Origin: Culex pipiens pallens
Lineage: Eukaryota > Arthropoda > Insecta > Diptera > Culicidae
Assembly (NCBI RefSeq): GCF_016801865.2
Contig: NC_068938.1
Location: 111,414,141 to 111,478,140, forward strand
Reading direction: 5' to 3'
Length of the DNA: 64,000 nucleotides
How positions within the stretch are numbered: position 1 is the first letter of the stretch; the number at the start of each line of letters is the position of its first letter. Under the pieces are notes generated by a model that saw nothing but the letters and a program-made list of their open reading frames with translations, ran no database searches and was not told the origin of the DNA. Position numbers and translations under genes: made by a program. This document shows positions 32,101 to 44,100 of this stretch, piece after piece.

Positions 32101-35100
32101 CTCTGCGATGGAAGTCTGAGTTTGTTCCTGGTCAAACTAGTGATCAGAAATTATTGTTTTATATCCCTGAAGCATAAATTAAAATTTGCAAAATTGAGGA
32201 ATGAAACTTAAAATTAATAAAAAAGATCTGAGAAGGTTAGTCACTTCTAGTAAATTATTAAATAATTTTAAAAATTATCTGCGATGGCAGTCTGAGTCAG
32301 TTCCTGGTATAACTAGTGATCAGAATTTATTGTTTTATATCTATAAGGTATAAATTCAAATTTTGCTAAATAACATAGTGAAATTTTAAAATTGATAAAT
32401 TGATCTTAGAAGGTTAGTCATTTCGAGTAAATTATTAAATAATTTCAAAAACTCTCTGCGATGGAAGTCTGAGTTTGTTCCTGGTCAAACTAGTGATCAG
32501 AAATTATTGTTTTATATCCCTGAAGCATAAATTAAAATTTGCCAAATTGAGGAATGAAACTTAAAATTAATAAAAAAGATCTGAGAAGGTTAGTCACTTC
32601 TAGTAAATTATTAAATAATTTCAAAAACTCTCTGCGATGGAAGTCTGAGTTTGTTCCTGGTCAAACTAGTGATCAGAAATTATTGTTTTATATCCCTGAA
32701 GCATAAATTAAAATTTGCAAAATTGAGGAATGAAACTTAAAATTAATAAAAAAGATCTGAGAAGGTTAGTCACTTCTAGTAAATTATTAAATAATTTTAA
32801 AAATTATCTGCGATGGCAGTCTGAGTCAGTTCCTGGTATAACTAGTGATCAGAATTTATTGTTTTATATCTATAAGGTATAAATTCAAATTTTGCTAAAT
32901 AACATAGTGAAATTTTAAAATTGATAAATTGATCTTAGAAGGTTAGTCATTTCGAGTAAATTATTAAATAATTTCAAAAACTCTCTGCGATGAAAGTCTG
33001 AGTTTGTTCCTGGTCAAACTAGTGATCAGAAATTATTGTTTTATATCTATAAGGTATAAATTCAAATTTTGCTAAATAACATAGTGAAATTTTAAAATTG
33101 ATAAATTGATCTCAGAAGGTTAGTCATTTCGAGTAAATTATTAAATAATTTCAAAAACTCTCTGCGATGGAAGTCTGAGTTTGTTCCTGGTCAAACTAGT
33201 GATCAGAAATTATTGTTTTATATCCCTGAAGCATAAATTAAAATTTGCCAAATTGAGGAATGAAACTTAAAATTAATAAAAAAGATCTGAGAAGATTAGT
33301 CACTTCTAGTAAATTATTAAATAATTTTAAAAATTATCTGCGATGGCAGTCTGAGTCAGTTCCTGGTATAACTAGTGATCAGAATTTATTGTTTTATATC
33401 TATAAGGTATAAATTCAAATTTTGCTAAATAACATAGTTAAATTTTAAAATTGATAAATTGATCTCAGAAGGTTAGTCATTTCGAGTAAATTATTAAATA
33501 ATTTCAAAAACTCTCTGCGATGGAAGTCTGAGTTTGTTTCTGGTCAAACTAGTGATCAGAAATTATTGTTTTATATCCCTGAAGCATAAATTAAAATTTG
33601 CCAAATTGAGGAATGAAACTTAAAATTAATAAAAAAGATCTGAGAAGGTTAGTCACTTCTAGTAAATTATTAAATAATTTTAAAAATTATCTGCGATGGC
33701 AGTCTGAGTCAGTTCCTGGTATAACTAGTGATCAGAATTTATTGTTTTATATCTATAAGGTATAAATTCAAATTTTGCTAAATAACATAGTGAAATTTTA
33801 AAATTGATAAATTGATCTTAGAAGGTTAGTCATTTCGAGTAAATTATTAAATAATTTCAAAAACTCTCTGCGATGAAAGTCTGAGTCAGTTCCTGGTCAA
33901 ACTCGTGATCAGAATTTATTGTTTTATATCTATAAAATAAAAATTGTAATTTTGCTAAATAACATAGTGAAATTTTAAGATTGATAAATTGATTTTAGAA
34001 GGTTAGTCATTTATAGTAAATTATTAAATAATTTCAAAAACTCTCTGCGATGGAAGTCTGAGTTTGTTCCTGGTCAAACTAGTGATCAGAAATTATTGTT
34101 TTATATCCCTGAAGCATAAATTAAAATTTGCAAAATTGAGGAATGAAACTTAAAATTAATAAAAAAGATCTGAGAAGGTTAGTCACTTCTAGTAAATTAT
34201 TAAATAATTTTAAAAATTATCTGCGATGGCAGTCTGAGTCAGTTCCTGGTATAACTAGTGATCAGAATTTATTGTTTTATATCTATAAGGTATAAATTCA
34301 AATTTTGCTAAATAACATAGTTAAATTTTAAAATTGATAAATTGATCTCAGAAGGTTAGTCATTTCGAGTAAATTATTAAATAATTTCAAAAACTCTCTG
34401 CGATGGAAGTCTGAGTTTGTTTCTGGTCAAACTAGTGATCAGAAATTATTGTTTTATATCCCTGAAGCATAAATTAAAATTTGCCAAATTGAGGAATGAA
34501 ACTTAAAATTAATAAAAAAGATCTGAGAAGGTTAGTCACTTCTAGTAAATTATTAAATAATTTTAAAAATTATCTGCGATGGCAGTCTGAGTCAGTTCCT
34601 GGTATAACTAGTGATCAGAATTTATTGTTTTATATCTATAAGGTATAAATTCAAATTTTGCTAAATAACATAGTGAAATTTTAAAATTGATAAATTGATC
34701 TTAGAAGGTTAGTCATTTCGAGTAAATTATTAAATAATTTCAAAAACTCTCTGCGATGAAAGTCTGAGTTTGTTCCTGGTCAAACTAGTGATCAGAAATT
34801 ATTGTTTTATATCTATAAGGTATAAATTCAAATTTTGCTAAATAACATAGTGAAATTTTAAAATTGATAAATTGATCTCAGAAGGTTAGTCATTTCGAGT
34901 AAATTATTAAATAATTTCAAAAACTCTCTGCGATGAAAGTCTGAGTTTGTTCCTGGTCAAACTAGTGATCAGAAATTATTGTTTTATATCCCTGAAGCAT
35001 AAATTAAAATTTGCCTAATTGAGGAATGAAACTTAAAATTAATAAAAAAGATCTGAGAAGGTTAGTCACTTCTAGTAAATTATTAAATAATTTCAAAAAC

Positions 35101-38100
35101 TCTCTGCGATGGAAGTCTGAGTTTGTTCCTGGTCAAACTAGTGATCAGAAATTATTGTTTTATATCCCTGAAGCATAAATTAAAATTTGCCAAATTGAGG
35201 AATGAAACTTAAAATTAATAAAAAAGATCTGAGAAGGTTAGTCACTTCTAGTAAATTATTAAATAATTTCAAAAACTCTCTGCGATGGAAGTCTGAGTTT
35301 GTTTCTGGTCAAACTAGTGATCAGAAATTATTGTTTTATATCCCTGAAGCATAAATTAAAATTTGCCAAATTGAGGAATGAAACTTAAAATTAATAAAAA
35401 AGATCTGAGAAGGTTAGTCATTTCAAGTAAATTATTAAATAATTTCAAAAACTCTCTGCGATGGAAGTCTGAGTTTGTTCCTGCTCAAACTAGTGATCAG
35501 AAATTATTGTTTTATATCCCTGAAGCATAAATTAGAATTTGCCAAATTGAGGAATGAAACTTAAAATTAATAAAAAAGATCTGAGAAGGTTAGTCACTTC
35601 TAGTAAATTATTAAATAATTTCAAAAACTCTCTGCGATGGCAGTCTGAGTCAGTTCCTGGTATAACTAGTGATCAGAATTTATTGTTTTATATCTATAAA
35701 GTATAAATTCAAATTTTGCTAAATAACATAGTGAAATTTTAAAATTGATAAATTGATCTTAGAAGGTTAGTCATTTCGAGTAAATTATTAATCAATTTTA
35801 AATTTCACTAGGTCATTTGACAAAATTATAATTTATGCTGCAGAGATATAAAACAATAAATTTTGAATACTAGTTTGACCAGGAACTGACTCGCCTTCGC
35901 AGAGAGTTTTTTTTTATAAATTATTAAATAATTTACTATAAGTGACTAACCTTCAAAGATTTTTTTAATTAATTTTAAGTTTCATTTCTCAATTTGGCAA
36001 ATTTTAATTTATTTTTCAGGGATATAAAACAATAATTTCTGATCACTAGTTTGACCAGGAACAAACTCAGACTTCCATCACACAGAGTTTTTAAAATTAT
36101 TTAATAATTTACTAGAAATATCTGACCTCCCAAGATTTTTTATCAATTTTAAATTTCACATTGTAATTTAGCAAAATTTGAATTTATACTTTACAAATAT
36201 AAAACAAGAAATTCTGATCACGAGTTTTACCAGGAATTGACTTAGACTGTCATCGCAGAGAGTTTTTAAAATTATTTAATAATTTACTAGAAATGACTAA
36301 CATTCTAAGACTTTTTTGTATCAATTTTAAATTTTGCTTAGTAATTTGGCACAATTTTAAATAATATTTCAGAGATATAAAAAAAAAACTTTGAATACTA
36401 GTTTGACCAGGAGCTGACTCATACTGGCAGCGCAGAGCGTTTTTGAAATTATTTAATAATTTACTAGAAATGACTAACCTTCTAAGATTTTTTAAATCAA
36501 TTTTAAATTTCACTAGGTAATTTAGCATAATTTGAATTTATACTTTAGAGATATAAAACAATACATTCTGATCACCAGGAACTTACCCAAACTGCCATCA
36601 CCGAAAGTTTTCAAAATTATTCAATAATTTATAGGAAGAACTGACGTTCCAAGATTTTTTAACATTTTTAAATTTCACTTTGTAATTTGGCAAAATTTGA
36701 ATTTATATTTCAGAGATATAAAACACTCAATTCTGATCACTAGTTTTATCAGGAGCTAACCCAAACTGCCATCGCAGAGAGTTTTTTTTATCAATTTCAA
36801 ATTTTACTTCATATTTCGAATTTATACTTCAGGGATATGAAACAATAAATTCTGATTACAAGTTTGATCAGGAACAGACTCAAAATGCCATTATCGATAT
36901 AACGCACCCTACCGTTTACGTTGCGTTCGTTTAGATAAATGCAATATTTTGCATGCAATTATTTTTGTAACACATATTTTTGTTAAAGGAAAAACAAAAT
37001 TATTTAATTTTTTCATAAACCAGATTACGAATTCAATTAAATTATTTTACTATGAAAAAAGGAAGAATGAATAATGAAACCCGCCATTTCAAATTATTTG
37101 AAAGTTATCTTGACATTAGCATTTTTTTTTTATTTAGTTGACTTTGTCGATCCTGTGTCGCTCCCACGGTTAAGCTTCTTTTTATAATAAATTTCTAGCA
37201 ATTATATGTACTTACATTGATTTTGTAATACAAATTGAATAAATTGATGTTATTCATTTCATTTGCCATTTGAAAATATATGGGTTTCCTGTTTTTATCA
37301 GAACATTTTTCTTGACTTTGAAGTTGATATTGCCCCAACGGGCGTCTTATAAAAAAAATATAGAAAATTATTTTTGCTTATTCCAAACAACAAAATTGAC
37401 TTTGAAATTCATTTAATTCATCATTTTGATGATATTGAAAGCGTACAGTGTATTTTATTAGAGACAATAGAAAAATGTTTATGTCAGGGATTGATGTTTT
37501 TGTATAACATTCCTCATTTTTTTTATTATTTGACTCGTCTTCATCACTCGGTAAGGCACTGTTCAAAATATATTTTGATGTTTATGTCGCTCAACACATA
37601 CACAAGTTCAAATTACTACATTTGAATGAAAAAAAGTGTTTTAAAATGTATTTTACACTACGTCAGTTGATTAGCAATTAGCATTCGAAGTATTGACATG
37701 TTTCGTGAGGCTGAGTGTGTGTTTGTTTTGAGTTACTGTAAATCGAAATAACGATATGCAGTCATTTTACTTACATTCGAATCATGCTTATCAATGTTTT
37801 TGTAAATCAAACCTTACTAAAATATTTGCCAAAACAATATTTGTACAACAAATAAAAATAAATAAAATACTGGCAGTTCGATATAGTTCACAAAAACTAT
37901 CAATTCAATATGATTATTTTTTCATATTTCGAAAAACCCGTTTACGCTTTACTAACACCAACCACACTGCTTGAAATTATTTAAAAAATGTTTGTTTTGA
38001 AAAAATATTTAATTTCTTTATTTTCATGCTGATTACAATACTTTCCACTGCACGCAGTTCGTGCGAACAGTAACTGAGCCACGCCAGCATTCAAAACGAG

Positions 38101-41100
38101 AGCACGTGGCGCGCGCGCATCGCAGTAACCTATGAGATTTTTTGCGCCAACTAGCCGGTCCCGCGGCTTTGCCTTTCGCCTTAAGGCAGTACCAATCGGC
38201 CTTTGGAAACTTTTACATATTATACCAAAACTACTTAAGCTATTCCAACTTTTTTGGTTTGTCCATTACTAGTGCTAGCCTTATCACTTAAATTGCCGTT
38301 TTCACATTATATCCGAAGAAAAGGTGATTTTTAAAGGAGTGTCCAAATTACCCCCACTGTCCATATTACTCCAAACTCCCCTATGATTTTTTTAACACAG
38401 TTGCAAAATTGTTTGGAATAATTTCATGGGTTTTGTTTTCTTCGTTGGAGTGAATAGTCAAAGAATCACCCAAACAGGGAAAGATACTATCTTTAACCGA
38501 GAAAAAATCAAGGATAACTCATGGGTTGAGCACCTTTTCATTTATTAATTCCTTTCGATTAAAACATGCAAACATTGATTTGATTGACTCATTCAGTGAT
38601 TCAAAATCGTCATCTCTAAATATGATTTAGTGAACTACGTGCCAAAATACCAATCTAATCGTAACATGTTTAGTCAAGTTGAATAATTGAATTCTTCGTC
38701 CAACCAAACTAAAACTCAATTCAAAAGTGAAATATGCTGATATGCAATATCATATCACTCAACTGAAGTCGTCTTCGTCGCCTTGCTACTGCTTGCAAGC
38801 CAAAAGTCGAGCCAGAGTCAAATCAAAATGTAATTAATATTTGAAATAAATATTTGTCACCGAAAAAGCATGCCAAACTCTCACGTCGTCTGGGTTCTCT
38901 CTCTGACCCGAGGGGGAAACGATGCTTCTTCACACTTTTGCTCTTCATTGGAAGCTGATGGAGTCTGGAAGGGGCGCAAGAAGGGAATCGGGTGGCACTT
39001 TCGGGTTACATATCATCTCTCCAGAACATCACACCGACCCCATGACTGGAACGGAGCGTCAGATCGAAAATGGAGTGTGGGGTTAAAAGTGGCATTGTCA
39101 TTTCCACTGCTTCTCATGCATTGGGGGTGGACCCGTTGGGTGGAAGAACTGAGGGAAGGAGGGATATCATTGCCCACAAGGGAATCCCTCTTTTCATTAT
39201 TTTTCGGGGCGTGAAAGATCTCGCAAAAGGCTTCGGGCGGGACCCGAGCAGGGGACAGTTTGAACCATAGATGTTGACACTTCAGCTGGAACCACCCAAA
39301 GTGTAAAGTTTCGGACGTGTTTGTCGTTTTTCGTCGCACTTTGCTGCTGCCCACAGAGAGTGATGGATTGAATATGCACAGAAAAATAAATGCTGGTAAT
39401 ATTTATCAGGAAATGGTTATAGATTTTGTGTAATATTATATCAGAAAATTATTAATTTTCATCAGTTTCTGGTGAATATTCATCAGGTTTACATTTTTAC
39501 ACATATTTTAGGTAATATTACTTAAAAAAAGAGGTAATATCCAACTTACCAAATGTTCAACATTTCAAAATTCATCTTTTTTTTCTGTGTGGGAATCGTT
39601 CTTGATCTCGAAAGTGTCTTGATAATGTTTGCTTCGGTGTTGTAATCAAAGACTGTTTCAATGTGCGATAATTCAGATAACTATTTGTAGTTCAAATTCG
39701 GCTTCATTTTTCTCACTGGAGCTTGTGCGGACTTCGGAGAATCGAGTCTGGATTTAACCCTCTGCTGCAAATATTATTTTAGAAATTATTTATTTTTTCC
39801 CTATTCAAGAGACCATTTTGAGCAATTTTGGGGCAGCTGGGGGTTTGTTTGCCTCAGATTTGCTATATCTTTCTAGCAAAAGTATTTTGTCAGGCGACTT
39901 CTACCTGTTTTTTTACTGATCGCCTGATATTTCAGCCAACATATTTCGCAGGGCTGTGACAGCTCAAGCTCGATCATTGTTTGCATCAAGACACTGTGAC
40001 GAGAAGTTCATCATTTTTGGGTAAAATTTTACTTTTCAACGGGCCTGGAAAGCCTTACATGCTTTAATCTTTTTTAGTTTTGGTTTTTAATGTGGGATTT
40101 TAGGCCTGTTCACAATCACCAATTATCCCATTTTGCCTGTTTGCTGCTTTTAGTAATTTTCTAGTAACTTTTTCGATATTTTAGAGTGTTTGCCATGAAC
40201 GAAGTCGACCCCAAAAAACAACTTTTTTCAATCAAAGTATTGAAAAATTCAAAGATTTTTTTTAAAATAATAGTTCTCCTTTTCAATGCATTTTGAAATA
40301 TTAAAATTTGTTTTAAAATACTTTTTTTGTCATTTTTTTAACAGATATCAGAACGGCAATTTTATGGAATCACCATAAAAATGATAAATAACTGGATACA
40401 CAGAAAAAAAAGTTGAATTTTGGAATGTTGAAAATTTGGTAGGTTGAATATTACCTCTTTTTTCTTTCCTCACCTCAATGAGGAAAGGCTATAAAATTAC
40501 TCGAAAAATTAACTTCTTTATTCGACCTCGTAGACCCACCTTCACGTATCCATATCGACTCAGAATCAAATTCTGAACAAATGTCTGTGCGTGTGTCTGG
40601 ATGTGAGTCCGTGCACCGAAAAATATGCACACGATTATCTCCGGACTGGCTTAACCGATTTGGACCGTTTTGGTCTCATTCGATCCGTCTTGGGGTCCCA
40701 CAAGACCCTAGTTAATATTATGAAGTTTAGAAAAGTACTTCAAAAGTTATGCTAAAAAACGATTTTAGCTATACTTCGGAAGATTGTAAAAAGGGTGGTT
40801 TTTGTAAGAAAACCTACCATGCTATACATTTTTAGAAAGGTATTTGAAAGATCTTTCCAACGCGTTGAAAAGATTGAAGATCTGACAACCCCATCAAAAG
40901 TTATGAGCACTTAAGTGTTATTTATACACTTTTTGAGGCCGGATCTCAAATATTTTGATGAAAAAGAAAGTTGTCCGGATCTATCATGCGACCCATCGTT
41001 GGATAGGTAATCATAAGACCTTTCCAACGAGCTCAAAATATTGAAGATCTGTCAACCCTATAAAAAGTTATAAGCACTTTAGTGTTTTTAATACACATTT

Positions 41101-44100
41101 TTTGGCCGGATCTCAGATATTTTGATAAAAATAAGTGTTATTTACTTTCTTGAGGCTGTATAGTGTATTCAATTTATGAATGCGAGGAAGGCACCAACCA
41201 CCTAAAGGTGGATTAAGTAACGTTTTTTGAGTAATGTTACGTAAAAAATGTGTAAAAATGTGAACCTGATGAATATTCATCAAAAACTGATGAAAATTCA
41301 TCATTTTCTGGGGGAAAATTAATCATTTTTTTGACACAAAATCTGTCAACATTTCCTGATCAATATTACCATCATTTTCAATTCTCTGCTAAATTATATT
41401 TTATATTTATTTTTTATTTTTCTCAAACTTTGTGGGGGCCTCAAAGTACTCTACAAGTCTCCATGCAATTTTGGCAGCGCTCCATACAAAATGGTACGTA
41501 CACATTCGAAAATCTGTAACTTTTGAAGGAATTTTCTGATATTTTTTGGCAAAGTTGTAGGTATATCAGAAAAAATAGGTACATAATCATAATGTATGAT
41601 TTTTAATTAACTTTTGCACAAAAAAAACTTAATATCTTAAAATCCGTGAATTTTTAATTTTCAAGATACTTTTATACGATTTTTTGATTTTTGATATATT
41701 TTTGATAAAGTGCCCCGTTTTGACATATAGCCACCGAAAGTTGGATTTCAGTGAAATAATTGCAGTTTTTCGATTTTTAAAAATAGTAACCATGCGTTAC
41801 CATCTCTGGACATATTTTTCTCATAATGGATGTTGCACTTATCACGAACAAAACATTAGGTAGGTATATGTTTTTTCCTTAAAGCAGCGATTCCCAACGG
41901 GGGTATCGGGCCTACTTGATTTACACGGTAGGGGGTACCAGCCTAGAAGAAGGTTGAGAATCGCTGCCTTAAAGTATTTAAGGGATTTGTACTGAGTACA
42001 GGGTGGCCACTCAAGTCGGGAAAACGGAAAAGTCGGAAAAGGTCGGGAATTTGAAAAAATAATCTGCCATTTTTTTTTTCAAAAAATTGGGAATCCCAAG
42101 CATACTTGTTAAACATTATTTTCTAACCCTTGAATAATTTTGTAATATTTTTCAAATTTTATTCACTCAATTCTTCGTTAGTAACTTACTTTAAATGGAA
42201 GTTTATTCTCTCTATTTCAATCTATTTGGAAATGAAAACCCTTATTAATTTTGGATGCTTTTGTCACAGATTTTCATAATTTTGTTTCATGAATCAACAG
42301 ATTTTCATTAATTTTTATTGATCAAACCAAGTGTAACATCTAACTTAAATCAACAACAAAGTTATTGAAAAACTAATTTTAAGAATAGAACCTTATGTTT
42401 TACGATTATGGGCAGAGTGGAGTTATGATAAATTTTTATTATGTCACATTGATTGAAATTTGAAAATAAAAACATGAGTTTGGCAATGATGTTTTGGCAT
42501 TTGTTTAACTAAATTCATTGAGTCATTTGAAATATGTATATGCAGCAATTCCCCACGAAAACAGCATGATTCGAAAAAAAGTTCTCCGATCGGGCTCAAA
42601 ATTTTTCTGGGGGTTCCTTGGCCGAAATAATTAGACCCGTTTTTTTTTGTTTGGCCATTAGGGTGACCTACGCCGTGTTAGGGTAGTCCGAAAAATGGCA
42701 AGTTTCGTAATTTTTCGCAAAAACCACTTTTTTCAAAAAAAATCATATCTCCGCGCCATTTTATCCGATTTTAGCTGTCCTAGACGCAAATGAAAGGTGA
42801 TTAGTTTGGCTATTTGGAAAAAAATATTAAGAAGTTTCAAAAATCTAGCTTAAAATTTGAAAAGGTCGTATGCAAACTTAAAATGCTGTTTTGAAGGTCT
42901 CGGGACCAAAGGGCCTATGTCTGAAAATATTTTTATCGGATTCCTCGAAAAATTTCACATAACATATCAAAAAATGGTGAAGTTATGTTTTCAATACTCT
43001 GAGATACGATTTTTTGAAAATAAAAACTGGGTTTTTCGACGCGCCACGCGCAAAAATGGAAAAATGACGAAATCAACTTTTTTCACTAAAACTGCGATAA
43101 CTTGAAAATTTCAGCGATGACCTATACATGTTAGGGTACCAAAATTTTCATAATTGAAATACGCAACTTTTGGTACCCTAACATGTATTTTAGTTAAAAA
43201 TGTCGATTTTTTCCCGTTTTCGTCATTTTCCCATTTTTGCGCGTGGCAGGTCGAAAAACCCAGTTTTTATTTTCAAAAAATCGTATCACAGAGTATTGAA
43301 AACATAACTTCACAATTTTTTGATATGCTATGTGAAATTTTCCGAGGAATCCGATAAAAATATTTTCAGACATAGGCCCTTTGGTCCCGAGTCCTTCAAA
43401 ACAGCTTTTTAAGATTTCATACGACCTTTTCAAATGTTAAGCTAGATTTTTGAAACTGGAAGATTACTTACTATTTTTCCCAAATAATCAAATTAATCAC
43501 CTTTCTTTTGCGTCTAGGACAACTATTTTTAAAAGTAATTCCTAGATTCTTCGAAATAATAACATCAGCATTCATGTATTAAACGTTCTTTTATTTAAAA
43601 TAAAATAAAAATAAGTAAAGAATACAATTTTAAATTAAGTTATTTTTAACTATTTGCAATTTCCAGTTGAAACGAAGTGTAACAAACTATGCGTTTGCCA
43701 ATTTAAAAAAAATAAACATTTAAATTGTATGTATTGTTGGGCATTCGATTCATTTTCAACTCATGAATTATGTATTATATTATATTTTTAAATTGATTTT
43801 TTTTCGATGGTTAATAATTACTTTTTATAAAGAGGTTTTCGTTTGAAATCATTCTTTAGATATTATTTGAATTTCAGATATTTGAAAATGGAATTTGAGT
43901 GGTCACCCTGTCATAATTTTACTACATGAATGAAAATTAAATTAACAAATTAATAAATAATAAACCAAACGAAACAATCACCAACATTGCGTGTCCTTGG
44001 ATAAGACTCTCATCATCCCAAACACACACACATTTACCCTAGATATTAAACAAAGTAACGTCGGCTAAAAGGGTTGACTTTCCACCCCGCGCCACGCCAC

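Noticed and set aside
26119..36900. CRISPR array
   Set aside because: Regular spacing, but the whole unit is repeated with no unique spacers, and the genome is eukaryotic. It is a satellite.
24604..38383. Autonomous 13.8-kb transposon
   Set aside because: No transposase, replicase or other enzyme frame is present. Only the ends suggest an element, so it is kept as a hypothesis in the findings.
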